Below, piece after piece: positions 11,124-23,278 of a stretch of DNA of 64,000 nucleotides (positions are counted from its first letter, which is position 1; each line of letters starts with the position of its first letter). The DNA is from Lunularia cruciata (lineage: Eukaryota > Streptophyta > Marchantiopsida > Lunulariales > Lunulariaceae): assembly GCA_948567375.1 (NCBI GenBank), contig OX419757.1, positions 74,338,001-74,402,000 on the forward strand, in the 5' to 3' direction. The notes below the pieces were generated by a model, which saw nothing but the letters and a program-made list of their open reading frames with translations, was not told the DNA's origin and made no database searches. A program made the position numbers and the translations under genes.

Positions 11124-11584
11124 TGTTATAATATGAAGTTAGTAGACAAGTTAGTAGAGACTAACCAGCCAAATTAGCCAAGAAATTCTAAGAATATTCT
11201 AGAAGTATCTAGGAAGTTCTTAGTACCTTCCAAGCATAGAGTAAAGTGTATGCCAATTAGATAACTTCTAGGAGGAAGCTTCTTTGGAAGCTTCCTAGCT
11301 AGCTTAACTTGTATGCCAAGTAAATGATTACTAGAAAGAAGCTTCTTGGTTAGCTTAGCTTGTATTCCAAGAAGGCAACTTCTAGAAGGAATTATCCTTG
11401 GAATTATCATCTTGGGCTCTTGAGAAGGCTTCTTTGAAAGCTTCCCAAGAGCCTTGTATATTTCCATATAAATAACAAAGCTTAAGCTCATGTCAGGCAT
11501 TTATAGTTTCTCTCACTTGAGAGTAGTAATGTGATCTTCCATTATAGTTTTGCATTCTCTTATTTCTTTCTTTGGTCTTTTACA
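11124..11584 (+). repeat. chromovirus 2 5' LTR
   Basis: 461 bp from TGTTATAATATG to GGTCTTTTACA. TATAAATA is at 11467-11474. GAAgcTTC blocks occur at about 11275-11295 and 11338-11345, with TTCtaGAA near 11370. The primer binding site that should follow is decayed (TTGTATTTGACT at about 11586-11597 in place of TGGTATCAGAGT). Confidence 0.85.
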
Positions 11585-12730
11585 TTTGTATTTGACTAAG
11601 ATTGGGATGAATGGAATCTATGGACCACCTAATCTATTTCCTCCAAACCATTGGGATTTCCATGTCCACATACTACCAAAGCATCATTTTACATAGTTTA
11701 TCATTTCCCACTTTGGGTAGAATTTTTTGAATGTGATCACCTTGTCAAATGAATCATTAATACTTCTGATTGTTACTTACAAGTAGTGATGGATGTGTTA
11801 ACTTAGATTATTGCAAGAAGGTAATTTGATAGATTAATAATCAAAACAACAATGCCTAAATTTATCATTTTTATGCAACAAAAAGTTGAGCACCTTACTC
11901 AATTGTTGGATGAGAGAGATCATCAATGATAAGAGCACGTAGAAAGAATAGCATTTTGAGAAAGAGAAATATAATTTGATTTCCAAAGCCAAAAGTATTT
12001 GAAGGCAAGAATGTTCTAGGTGCAATGGAGAATTTCAAGTTTGCAAGTATTATTTTAAATTTATAAATCTTCAAGATGATTGAAGATAGATTCTCTTAGT
12101 TTCAAGCAAATAAGATGGAGTGGCAAAATATGGTATTGATTTTAGGTGGAGCCAGCTCAATGACAATTTGTTGCACCAATCTCAACATGGGATGAATTTA
12201 AGAGTGCAATAGTTGGGAGATTTTAGGTGGTAAATCTTGCATTTGATTAATTGGCAAAGTTGAAGTAGATTAATTTTGTGAGTAGCTACATCACTTAATT
12301 CCAAAACACCATAATGAAAATTTCTAAGATATTGGAAGATACAGTTCTAAATCAATTTGTGAGGGGCTTAAAATCACACACCAAATTGGAGTGACAATAC
12401 GTGAGCCCAATTACTTGGAAAAAGCTATGCAATTGGTTGAGCGCTTTGATCCCTTGGTTGCCATAACTTAGTCTTGACATAGATCTCCACAAATTCTACA
12501 AACACACCACATGCAAGTAGAAGAGCCGGTCTTGATGGAGATTGATGTCATATAATGGAAACCACTTGGTATAGTTGATAGAGAAAGATAATGAAAAAAT
12601 AGTGGTTGCTTTTATTATCGCCAAGTAGAACATTTCATTGCTAGATATTCAACTAAAAATGTACAACCACGGCCTATTGCACAAATAGAGTTCTTGGAAC
12701 ATGAGGATCAAGGAAACAAAGAATCCTAAT
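11585..12730 (+). pseudogene. chromovirus 2 gag remnant
   Basis: Plus strand, only recognisable by comparison with chromovirus 1. The leader reads ATGAATGGAATCTATGG near 11608. Capsid text is scattered at 12060-12400, followed by LEKAMQLVERFDPLVA at about 12416-12464. The zinc knuckle at 12608-12649 reads CFYYRQVEHFIARY: the second and fourth Cys are Tyr, both G-to-A changes. Confidence 0.7.
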
Positions 12731-12784
12731 AAGAGATGTCAAGCCACTTATTCAGAACTTGATTTGTTTTAACAGACTGAAGGC

Positions 12785-13190
12785 TTGACCTATGAAAAAT
12801 TAATACACTTGCAAGGTATGATATCTGATTGTTGCTCTAAGAGTTTAGTTGACTATAGAAGTTTTAAGAATTCTATCTCTATGCAATTAACAAAGGAATT
12901 ATTTATTCTTATGAAGCAATTATTTGGTAATAGATTGATGATTGGGGATGAAGAAAAGGTTGTACATTTTGTATTTCACATCATGTTACATTCAAGATTG
13001 GGAAGGAGTATTCAAAATGTATGAGTTTCATTATAACTCCCTTATATTACAACATCATTCTAGATCTACCTTGGCTTGAACATCATAAGGTTCAATTTGA
13101 TTGGACCCAATGACAAATCTAAATATAACACCAGGGTAAGAATTACCATTTAGATTGTGATGTACTCTTGAGTAAGACACCTAAGAATAG
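12785..13190 (+). pseudogene. chromovirus 2 protease remnant
   Basis: Open at 12785-13021: KLIHLQGMISDCCSKSLVDY, then the remains of the flap (RLMIGDEEK) and at about 13055-13115 the ILDLPWLEHHKVQFDW text in another frame. The active-site DSG reads DYR. It is parallel to the protease of chromovirus 1 at 5347-5892. Confidence 0.75.
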
Positions 13191-13439
13191 TCAATCTTGA
13201 GATGAGAAGTTTTCAATATAGTAATTATAGAGCAAGCTTTGGAAGAAGATATTCTTATTTTTGTGATGTGGATCATGCCAATTGTGCATGGAGAATCTAA
13301 TGAGGACCAAAGGCCTAATCAAGCAATGGTGGATCAAATAGATAAGGAGTTTGGATATATATTTCTTGATGATTTTCCAAATTGATAACCCTCCAATAGT
13401 GAGATGCACTCAAGATCTAGTTACTACTAGGTAGCACTC

Positions 13440-14770
13440 CAATGAGAAGACCAATCTATTGACTTTCACCAAAGGAGTTATTAGAGCTCCAAATAACACT
13501 AATTGAGTTGTTAGAGAAGGATTTCATATAACATAGTACATCCTCTAGGGAGCATCAATATTATTTGTCCTAAAGAAGAATGGAGAACTTTAATTTTGTA
13601 TTGACTAGCATGGTCTCAATAAAAAAGACCATGAAGAATCTGTACCCTTTGCTTCAAATTGATGACTTGTTGGATTAATTAAGTGGAGCCCGGTACTTCT
13701 CAAATTTTATCTTCAAAGTGGCTATTAGCAAATTTCAATTGATGGAGCGGATGTGCAAAAGAATACCTTTCTTCCAAGGCATAGGCATTTCAAATGAAGA
13801 GTTTTACCTTTTAGGCTCATTAATGCTATAATAATCTTTATGGATCAAACGGATCGGGTATTAGATGGGATATTTGATTGATATGTGGTAGTATTATTAG
13901 ATGATATTTTGATTTATAGTAAAATAGAGGCAAAACACAAAGACCATGTTTGAGAAGTCTTAAGAAGACTACAACAACGGAAGTTCTATTGCAAGAAGTC
14001 CAAATGCACCTTTTTGCAAACAGAAATTACCTTCTTGGACCATAAGGTTTTAGTAGGATAGATCAAGATGAAAGAGAAGAAAATCAAAGCCATTACTAAT
14101 TGGGCTACTTCTAAGGATGCTATGGAAGTTTGGGGATTCAATGGAAGTTTGGAGATTCAATGAATTGGGAAGTTTTTACTAACAATTCTTCCATTATTTT
14201 GCTCATGTGGTTGTACCTTTAATTGACCTCTTGGGAAAGATAATGAGCTTCAAATAAAATGCCAAACAAGGAGCACCATTCAAGAGCTAAAGGATATGGT
14301 GTCTTCATGTCTTCATGGGTCATGAAGGATATAGTATTCATACAAGGATATGGTGTCTTCATGGCTTCATGGGTCATGAGACACCATCTTTACCAACCAT
14401 ATGATCCTCAACTACCTTGTGTGGTTGATTTTGATGCTTTTAACTTTGCAATTGGATTTGTGTTGCAACAAGTCTTCATAAATGGATTGCATCCTATAGC
14501 CTTAGTATCTAGATGCCTAAAGGTAGAAAAAAGGAATTACTTTGCTTGAGATCAAGAACAATTGGTAATTGTGTATGGAACAAAAGTGTAGCAATGTTAT
14601 CTCTTGGAGCAACATGTGATAATGTGGACCAATCATAAACCATTGTTACTAACATTACATTTGGAGCACATGAAGAGCCAACATCATTAATAAGAAGAAC
14701 AACTACAATTGTTTGATATCAAGCTTGAGTATAAACTTGGCAAGTTCCATGTCATTCCCAATGCCTTGTC
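13440..14770 (+). pseudogene. chromovirus 2 reverse transcriptase and RNase H remnant
   Basis: RT pieces: KKTMKNLYPLLQIDDLLD near 13620, RMCKRIPFFQGIGIS near 13750, and LLDDILIYS near 13890-13920, where the catalytic Asp pair is still encoded. RNase H lies at 14390-14549 (YDPQLPCVVDFDAFNFAIGF; the family's DASN is DAFN). A 54-bp local tandem duplication (14291 and 14345, GGATATGGTGTCTTCATG) and a shorter one near 14123-14160 distort the connection region. Many stops. Confidence 0.78.
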
Positions 14771-14779
14771 ATAATGACC

Positions 14780-15990
14780 TGACCTGAAGATCCTTCTTGC
14801 ATCTCCCATGATAATAACAATCACCATAATGTTGATAAACCCAATAGCACATATAAAGTTCAAGCTTGCTTTACAAGAGGATTTCACTTCCTTCATTTTG
14901 TGCAAAGAAGTCTTGCAACATGACAAGGTATATAACACCTTATCAATCAAAGTTGGACTTCTATATTGCAATAACTACATCTATGTTCCAACTATGGGAG
15001 ATCTATGCTTTGTGCAACTTCAAGAGGTGCATGACTTATCTATTGTGAGATAGATGGGAGTAAACTGACCGTGAATAATCTATAATGACAATGGTGGTGG
15101 CCAAACATGGCATGTGAAGTTTGAGACTTTGTTTGACTTTGTTAGAGTTGTCTATGCAACAAAGCCAACAAGAAAAAACTGTTTGGGCTATTCCAACTAC
15201 TCCCCATCCCATCTGCTTGATAAGAACATGTGAGTCTAGACCTCATCACATCCTTGCTAAAGACTTAGCTAGGTCATATAGGAATTGTGGTGTTTGGTGA
15301 TAATCTTAATAATCAAATTTATTTGTCATCTACCTTTGATATAGTTGATGCTCCAATGCTAACCTAGGTCTACTTCAACAATTTTTTCAAGCATCATGGA
15401 CTACCCCATGTTCTCATCTCTAACGGTGATCCTTGCTTCATTGTTAAATTTTGGCAAGTGCTCTTCAAGCTATTAGGCACAAGGCTTGCTTTGTCTATGG
15501 CCTTTCATGCTCAAACTGATGACAAACCAAATGTACTAATTGCACCTTGGAAGATATGCTTCTCACCTTTGTCAATGTTCACTAAACCAATTGGGATACT
15601 AGTCTTGTAGTTGTGGAGTTTGCCTACAGTAATTCCAAACATGCAAACATTGGGTTCTCTCCCTTCTTCCTTAATTTTGGACAAAACCCACTTGATTGAA
15701 ATTCACTTCTTGCTTCCCTACCATCTCACATTTTGCATACTTCCAACTTCTTGTCCATGTTATCTCAATCCTTACACCAAACCAAGTCTCATATTCTTGT
15801 TGCTCAAAATTGGAAAAAGCAATATGTTAACAAGCATCATCATAATCTCACCTTTCACTTAGTTGATAAGGTCATGTTTGTAAAGTTGCTCTTAATTGGA
15901 TAGATCCTTTTGATGTTACTCATATCAATTCTTGTGTTACCTATTAACTTGCTTTACCTAGTCATATGAAGAATTTTCTTTTCCATGTTT
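14780..15990 (+). pseudogene. chromovirus 2 integrase remnant
   Basis: Plus strand, several frames. Pieces match the integrase of chromovirus 1: the finger region at about 14866-15190, the core at about 15210-15480 with ISNGDP in place of ISDRDP, then AFHAQTDDKPN in place of YHPQTDGQTE (about 15500-15535), and FAYSNSKHANIGFSPFFLNF at about 15618-15680. The catalytic Glu position is lost. Confidence 0.75.
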
Positions 15991-16256
15991 TAAAGTTAAA
16001 ACCTTTTTTCTCTAATCCTCTTTCCTTTTCCACTTGTTTCCAACTCCTTCTCCCTCCCATCCTTGTCCATGATCATGACGAATAAAAATTTTATTTCATA
16101 CCTGCACATCATGACATCCAACATGGACACCAACAACATATGGAATATAAGGTCCTTTGGAAAGTGTATCCTCTTCAAGATGCCACATGGTAGCCTCTTT
16201 CTCAATTGGTCATCCAAGCATTTGAAGGCTCTCACCAATGAGGATATCATCAACTA
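15991..16256 (+). pseudogene. chromovirus 2 chromodomain remnant
   Basis: In the best frame: HDHDE, then HDIQHGHQQHMEYKVLWKVY and DATW at about 16069-16195. These match the chromodomain core (YKVLWKGY...ATWEP) of chromovirus 3. Stops follow the first and last motif. Confidence 0.75.
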
Positions 16257-16269
16257 GCGATGGGGAATA

Positions 16270-16696
16270 TGTAAGAATATTGAGTTAGCACACAAGTTAG
16301 TAAAAACTAATGAATTAGCTAATAAGCCAAGAAATTCTAACAATATTTTAGAAGCATCTAGGAAGCTTCTTGGTATCTTCCAAGCATCAATAATGTGTAT
16401 GCCAAGTATGCAACTTCTAAGAGGAAGCTTCTTAGAATCTTCTTGACTAGCTTAACTTGCATACCAAGTATGCAACTTCTAGAACAAAAGTTCCTTGGAA
16501 GCTTCTTGATTAGCTTAACTTGCATTCCAAGAAGGCGGTTTCTTGAAGAAAGCTTCCTCAAAAGCTTGTATATTTCACTATAAATACCAAAGCTCAAGCT
16601 CATGCTAGGCATTTGGAGTTTCACTCACTTAAGAGTCCTAATGTGATCTTGCACTCCAATATTATATTCTATTATTTCTCTCCTTGGTCTTTTACA
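16270..16696 (+). repeat. chromovirus 2 3' LTR
   Basis: 427 bp, TGTAAGAATATTGAG ... GGTCTTTTACA, preceded by GCGATGGGGAATA (polypurine tract). TATAAATA at 16580-16587. It has GAAgcTTCttaGAAtcTTC at about 16423-16441 and TTCttGAAgaaagcTTC near 16541-16557. Confidence 0.87.
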
Positions 16697-17165
16697 TGGA
16701 GTATGTAATAGGCATAAAAAAGAAATAGTCTTGAAGATAAGATAAGTTATAAGCAAATGGTGAAAGGCTCATGCAACTCTACTATACTCTCCAACCTAAA
16801 CCAAGATCTTACACCATTGTAATTAGGGTCCTATAATTGATTCTATCTCTTTAATCATGTAGTCCAAATTGAATCCTCTTGTAAGGTAAACCAGTCCTCA
16901 ACACAAAATCTACATAATTTAGCAGGTGCCTCTGTTTACTTTGCATGCTTTCCTCTGCTACAACAAAGCCGTGCAAAAGGAATAGAATGAAAAAGCATAA
17001 TAACTCATCCAAGAGTTATGTGTTAATCAAGTGAGTGGTAAACAAGAAATCCATCAAACTTCATCATGGTGTACATAAGGAAATATCTAGAACAAGCATA
17101 GATATGGAAACCAATGTCTTGTGTTGAAGAAATGATAGCATGAAACCATAAGATAAGAATTAATG
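16697..17165 (-). mobile_element. RLE-type LINE copy e, upstream part
   Basis: Resumes the copy broken at 11123. GCATAAAAAAGAAATAGTC and the following text through AACTCATCCAAGAGTTATG (about 17003) and CATCAAACTTCATCATGG (about 17052) match 45330-45740 of the better copy, for example AACTCATCCAAGGGATCACATG. It encodes the region between the zinc finger and the RT, fully decayed. Confidence 0.6.
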
Positions 17166-19376
17166 TATTCCATATCAATATACATTAGAAAGAGATTTCA
17201 GGTAAACAATGTAATAAAGATTATAGCCATCTAGGAGTGTTTAAGACAAGAATTAATTAATTTCATATTAATAAGTATTTAAATTAAAATTTCTTACAAC
17301 TACTTAATATTGACAAAAATTCTTGTGTATTTGCTATAATGAGAAAGATCAGAGTGCATCAGTAGTATTTAGTATAATCTGGTGTGATCATTATTCAGTA
17401 ATACTCCTACTCGTAATCTTGTTCATCATTTGAGATATATAGAGTCATAATTTGACGTACGTTTTTGAACCAAATCTTTCTTTACTTGTTCATTTAATTT
17501 TGCTATCATATTCATCACCATAGCTACCTTTTCTTAAACTAAAGAATTGGTATTCTTTTATACATAATGATGGATTTATACATAAGAAATGTTAAAATAA
17601 CCAACCTGTACTTCCGATCAAGTCAGAAACGTGCTGCGTTACTTTACCAGATTATATGAAAACTATTCATTGTTCCTCCTTTCATGATTCATATGTTTGA
17701 CTATTGTACTCATAGTTTTGCACGAACATCAATAATAATGTTGATATTGATTTCTTCAGTTTATTTTTTTAATATTGAACTTCGTCTATGGAAACTTTAA
17801 TATTTACAATTATAATTAGAACCATGAATATTTATATAGAACCACCTTACAATAGTTGAGAATACAAATAAACATCCCGTTAACCAAACAAGTAACTTTG
17901 TAACTTCGATTAATCCTCCATCAACTTTGGTATGGAATGACTTCGCATCCGTATAATTCGTTCATACGGATCCGTAGATCCGTCTGTCCTCGACTCTAGT
18001 GGTCACACATATAGACTACAGATCGTCTTCGAGTACGTTGCTGCGATTTCCAACGTTGAGAGGTCATTTTCGTGTCGGTACTTTTCATATGCAGAGTGGT
18101 AGAGTCACATTGTGCAGCACGAGCTGATGACCCATGAGCTGACACTTTGAATTCAGACGGGACTTTGTTATGACAGCTTGAACAGCGAACTCAATCAAGC
18201 TTACATCTCTGGTTTTCTTCTTTTGAACGCAACGATATTTCATTGCCGAGAACATTGCTGTGAAGGTAAATATTAAATAACACCTGAAAGCACAATCATC
18301 TCGCGCGTGAAACCTTGGAAAGCAAAGTTCCTACGAGTTAGGCGAAATTCGTACCTGTGGATAGACGATTGACATTACCTCACTAGCGAGAGACAAATTG
18401 CTATCTCTACGACTCAATTACGCCTATGCAGGTAGTCATCGAGGGCATCGTATTTGGTGAAATAAGGAAGAGCAAGAAAAAGAGAAGGACCTCGAATAGC
18501 ATAGTAAATCATTTCCCATGTTTGAACTGTTAGTTGAATCGAAGTCAAATAAGATTCAAGAGCCTAACAATAAGTGGTGACATGACTTTGAAACATATTA
18601 GTATAAGAAACGGGGAGATTTGCGGTTCCACAATTTGCTTTCGATTGAGAGCTCGTCATGTTGGATGTTGACATCAACTTCTTCCAGGCAAAACTCGAGC
18701 TCACTTTGATAGTGGTTTTGATGTGGTGGAAGAGCAACCATAACTGAGCAGAATACAAAGCTCGGACAACTTGACTCAACAGCTTCCTGTTATTGATCAA
18801 TATTCTCCTGATCTAGAAATTCACAATCCTTCTCCCTGGTTGAGACTCGAACATGTCATGATATGTCACAGATCCATGATATCCTTGCAGAAACCAAGCT
18901 GCCCTTCAGAAGCTCAACAACGTTTGTTTCATACTGCTATGTACCGCGCATAATCAAAATCAATCAGTTAATGTTGAGAACCGGAGATATAAGGACGTCA
19001 ATTTCTGCATTCTAGAATCGCAAAACATTATCTGTGACAACGACAAATGAAAATCACTCTCGTGCAGCAATTGAAGACCAAATTTCATGGAAAGGCAAGT
19101 TGTTCCATGTTCCATGCATGCTAGTGTCAAGATTTTGCAACTGCAAATACTATAGTAATCACGTGTGGACAGTTGTTGTATATATACGTCATGTGTCCTG
19201 ATTGTTCCATGTTCCATGCATGCCAGTGTCAAGTTTTTGCAACTTCATACACTATGGTAATCATGTGTGGGCAGTAGTTGCATATACAAGTCATGTGTCT
19301 AGATTTGCACAAGTCGTTGGTGCGGGAGCATTTAATCAAGCACGGACAAGGGGGTTTCATATTTACAATAGACTGA
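17166..19376. other. low-repeat stretch without a recognisable gene
   Basis: AT-rich up to about 17900, then more balanced composition. No open frame carries a motif I recognise. It ends with a tandem duplication (19100-19303) beside the RLE-element insertion. Confidence 0.45.
19100..19303. repeat. 102-bp tandem duplication
   Basis: Two units, 19100-19201 and 19202-19303. Both start TTGTTCCATGTTCCATGCAT and run through GTGTCAAG, TTTTGCAACT, AATCA and GTCATGTGTC, with scattered differences. Confidence 0.85.
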
Positions 19377-20362
19377 GCTCTCCTATATACTACTTTGGCC
19401 ATGCCAGGTTGTGTATTTTTCTCCTTGGCAGATGATACACATGTTATGGACCCTATAGATCAGATAAGGCAGGCCTTTAACCACTTGACTACCAAGCTAC
19501 ATCTAGTAGACTTGAGAGTCAAGGTGCCAAAGTGTAGGGCATGGTCCCCTTTAGATATCCCTCTCCACCTTTAGCTTCCATAGGGGTCTATCACATCTAC
19601 AAATGGACTACATGTTCTTGGAGTGCTCGAAAGGATCCAAGGATTTTATCGCATGCTTCTTAGACGTTGCACTTGCAAAGGATATTCTTGATGTGGATGA
19701 CCTTCCATTATTAGGAGATCTGCAAGTGGCATTTGGTATACTCTTCTCTAGTATTGCTCGTCAACCTTCCATACAGTTCGCCCTTCATCATCATTCCTAT
19801 CAATTTTGAGAGCCTTTGATAGTAGGATTATAGGAGTCTTTGGTGATATTATCGGACCATGGACATTTGAGTGTGTAACAAGGGATTTGGCATGTAGACA
19901 AACTGCTTTGCCAATCTCTTGTGGAGGGGATGGCTTGCTATCTATGGAGGATACGGTACCTATAGCATTTTTGAGTAGTTGGGCTCTCTCTACACCCCTA
20001 CTTTCCTCTTGTTTTGTGGTTGTTGATAGGTTGGTTTTGGAGACTTATGTGATAGAGGTGGAGAGGGGATCTTTTTCTCTCCAGATGTTATTGCAGCATA
20101 CAGAGATGATCTATCCTCACGAGCACAAGAGGACTTTCCATCTTTTGCTTCACTATCGTCAGATTGGACTAGAGGTTTACAATCTTCCTTGATGGAGCAA
20201 CAATGTGAACATACGCTACATTGTCTCTTAGTTCACTCATCCAGTCCTTAGGCTACTAGAGCACATCTTTGCTCTTGCTCCTACTACGGTGCATGCTCTT
20301 GGATCCTAGCTTGACAGTGCATTAGGGTGTTTTGACTTGCACTAGCTACTTTCTCTACAACA

Positions 20363-20737
20363 ATGAGGTTTCCCCTAGGTTTGGTCCACCCATTTGCATC
20401 TTCATTACTCACTTTTCAGTGTGGTTCTACACTAAATGCATTAGCGGTCCATATGACATGGTGTCCTTTTGGAGGACAGAGGGTAACTACCCATGATGCT
20501 ATTAGTGACATAGTGTTTGCTATAGCACGAGAGAGTGGATACTTGGCTTGGAAGGAGCATTCATATGCTTTGCAGACGACACATGTTTGGGCAGACTTAT
20601 ACTTGGTCCAAGATGATAAGGTGACAATAGCGGATGTCGTGGTTATAGACCATATGGGGGATACAATTTTGGAGGGAGTGATTACCCACTCCCATGGATG
20701 GGCGGCGAGTGCAGCAACACGTCGCAAGATCTCTTAG
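20363..20737 (+). pseudogene. CCHC finger and restriction-like endonuclease of LINE copy a
   Basis: A 125-codon open stretch. LVHPFASSLLTFQCG is followed by VHMTWCPFGGQ: this is the CXCX9HX3C finger whose first Cys is Phe here (Cys in copies b and c). Then HDAISDIVFA, and WADLYLV followed after 12 residues from its Asp by ADVVV, fitting the R/K-P-D-X(12-14)-D core of PD-(D/E)XK restriction-like endonucleases carried by R2-type elements. Arg of the family's RAD is Trp here. The enzyme would nick the target DNA for target-primed reverse transcription. Assignment to RLE is my reading of the motifs, not a profile search. Confidence 0.65.
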
Positions 20738-20838
20738 GTGATGTTTCTTTGGATGCTCCAGTTGTTTGTAGACAGTACAACTTGCATAGCTCAGATATCT
20801 TAGGTGCGGTAGGGCAGATATCTCATATAGACTCTATT

Positions 20839-20934
20839 GGGGCTTAGCCCCATTTTACTTTGTCATCTCTCCCTTGTGCGGCTTGATGGGGTCTTCCACT
20901 CCTTTGTTTTTTCTATACGGTCTCCCTTTTTTTT
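20839..20934 (+). other. 3' terminal module of the RLE-type LINE (two hairpins)
   Basis: GGGGCTTAGCCCC (20839-20851) is a perfect 5-bp stem with a 3-base loop. It is followed by a pyrimidine-rich run, TGCGGCTTGATGGGGTCTTCC and a T-rich end. In better copies the second part reads GATGGGGTCTTCCCATC, a 6-bp stem with loop GTCTT. The same module ends copies at 24435, 41342, 42760, 50300 and elsewhere. Confidence 0.8.
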
Positions 20935-20945
20935 CAGTAGACTGA

Positions 20946-23278
20946 TACTTAGATTTTTGGTGCCATCCATCAAATATTTTCTGGATACCTATAGACAAGA
21001 ATGGACCCGAAATGGAATCTTCCAGGATAATTTAATTTTTAACAAATACAAGGTAAATTTAGATTTTACATTTTACGGGACAGGGACTCCATAGACAAGA
21101 ATCAAACTGGAAATAGAATCGCCCCTTAAAATTTCAGGGGTTAACAAATGTAAGGTAAATTCAAGTTTCACACTTTTCAAATCTATGGGACATGAATCTA
21201 TAGGGTCTTGACCCATAAATTACGGGTTAATTTCATAACCTAGAACAACTCCCACTCTATGGGTCCTGTCCCGTAATTGCATGGGACTGCCAGAAAAGCA
21301 CATTTCAGTTAGAGTACATAGACCAGTCCAAGTTCTTTATTTTTAACCTAGGATAGGATATGAAAGGTTTGTAGGTTTTTATGACATAAGGGATATGGAG
21401 TTTGCATAGTAACCTATAAATTATTATTAGCATTAGTTGTAATGCAAGGTTAATAATAGATTGTAAGATTTGAAATTTGTTTAAATGACTTAAGAGAGAA
21501 TCCAAGGAAAATCTCAAGAAATCACTGGAAGGTGTCGGGTGGTGAAGGAAGGAAGGTACCCTTAGGGCACGCAGCCTTTGATTTCAGTGAGGTTGGCTCT
21601 CATTGGTGTTGGTTTGTACTGATTTTTCATATATACTTGGCAAGTCTTGTGCTAGTATAATTCATTATACACATCATCTATTTGGTCTAATATTTATTTG
21701 ATTAAGGCACCTCTGAACATCCACAAGCTTGAGTCTTATTTTTAGAAATGAAGGTAAGTTACACTAATTTTCCTGTGGGTTCAGTGATTAGCTCATTGGC
21801 AAATTACAAACCTCACTAAAAAATATTACAAAGTTTATTATTTATCTTGGAGACATTTATCAAAATTATTTTTAAAAGCCCCTAATGTGTTAACCAATAT
21901 TTATAGAACCCATAAAAGTTAAATTTGAAACCGCATATGGGGTGTTTAAAAAATGGGATTATGGATACCCATCAAAATAAGTTAAATCTGAAACCCCCAA
22001 TGGGGTGTTTCAAAGATGGGATTATAGATACCCATCAAGATCTCCTAAAATCTTGCATTTAGATTTTACGTGCAAGCCCCGTTGCATTTTGCGGGTTATA
22101 TTTTTCATTTCCCATTAAATTTTATGGGGTGGTCCGTAACGCATAGAACCCATAAGGAAAAAATAGGTCAAAATTTCAAAAAATGAAGATGAACTTTTAT
22201 GGGTATTTCTATTGAAACGACCACTTTGTTATGAGTTCCAATATTCGTATAAAAAATAAGCACTTATTACGAGCACCAATAAATAGCCCATAAATCTCAT
22301 ATTTGAAATGCCTCAATCTTCAAATGAAGAGATTAATAGGTAAACCATGCATCATGCATTAGCAAACATGTTCCCCAAGGTTTAGCTGAGAAGTATATGG
22401 TATTTCCTCTATAGTAGGAGTACTAGTTGATGCTTTGCCACATAGCTTGAATGAATGTGCTATGGAAGTCCTGCCCCTAAACCTTGCCGGCTTAGGATAT
22501 TGAAATCAAAAAGAAAAATTAAAGGTTTGGATTTTTAAGGTTTAGGGTAAATAAGAGATAATATATCAGAATCACAAAAATAAAACAATTTGCACATCTC
22601 GAGATTGAGATCTTTCCTTTGAAGTCTCTTTTTGATTAAATTTGGTGAGAAACCGAAGAGGAGTTGATTGTAATAGAAATAGTCTAGTCTATAAGTTATA
22701 TAAAAATAATATGAAGATTAGTGCTTTCCATAGTTGAAGTCATTGTACACTGGGCTTTCCCACTCTACTGTTTTCAATTTATTTGTGTAAGTCTAGAGAA
22801 GTTCAGATCTAGCTCATGGATTATTACTATAAATATTTATACTAGAGTAGAAGTGTGACAACCATCTTTCAAAGGTAAGTAAAACTCTATGGATAATTGG
22901 AAATGAGGTCCGCTCCCCCAGAAAGTTCATCCAGAAAGTTTTGCTAATGTTAATCAGAGTGCACTTAACATTGTATCTTAGAGAGAAAGCATACTTGAGG
23001 GGTATTTTGTGTTAAGTTTTTTGATTTTTGAGGAGAACTAGCATAGAGATATCATTTGAATATTGAGGACGGCCTAAGAGGCATCATAAGGTGAAAATAA
23101 AGGAGACATTAGTGATAAAAATTAATAATAATAATGGACCCTTGTTCCGTAATACCACATGTTCCAAACTAGGCTTATTGAAGAAAAATATCCCGATGAT
23201 ATATGCACATTGTTTATGATGAATACCGTTTTGCATGGGTTGGGCTTACATGGAAAGTCTCAAGGTCATCTTGCCCAT
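20946..23278. other. non-coding stretch with local duplications
   Basis: No gene seen. An approximate tandem pair of about 100 bp lies at 20990-21180 (both units begin ATAGACAAGAATnnAA and include TTAACAAAT and AAGGTAAATT). A 63-bp pair follows at 21918-22040. Confidence 0.5.
21918..22040. repeat. 63-bp tandem duplication
   Basis: Units start at 21918 and 21981 (GTTAAATTTGAAACC and GTTAAATCTGAAACC). Each contains TGGGGTGTTT, ATGGGATTAT and GATACCCATCAA. Confidence 0.8.

Larger units (their letters stand above)
11124..16696 (+). mobile_element. chromovirus 2: full-length Ty3/gypsy element nested in an RLE-type LINE
   Basis: 5573 bp on the plus strand: 5' LTR 11124-11584, degenerate gag, protease, RT, RNase H, integrase and chromodomain, polypurine tract 16257-16269, 3' LTR 16270-16696. 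The flanks TAGAA (11119-11123) and TGGAG (16697-16701) could be one duplication differing by two transitions. It belongs to the same family as chromovirus 1 but is more decayed: hardly any frame stays open for 100 codons, and gag knuckle Cys residues have become Tyr. Confidence 0.88.
19377..20934 (+). mobile_element. RLE-type non-LTR retrotransposon copy a, 5'-truncated
   Basis: A plus-strand copy of about 1.56 kb beginning inside the RT and running to the 3' end. In order: RT catalytic LADD (19425-19436) followed by THVMDPIDQIRQAFNHLTT-type text; the RT thumb/linker region (19600-20190, open at 19603-19809 and 19806-20192); the CCHC finger (20414-20464); the RLE (20588-20635); and the 3' hairpins (20839-20851 onward). 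The flanks CAATAGACTGA (19366-19376) and CAGTAGACTGA (20935-20945) form a candidate 11-bp target duplication with one mismatch. There is no poly(A). Stops and frame changes make it a dead copy. Confidence 0.85.
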
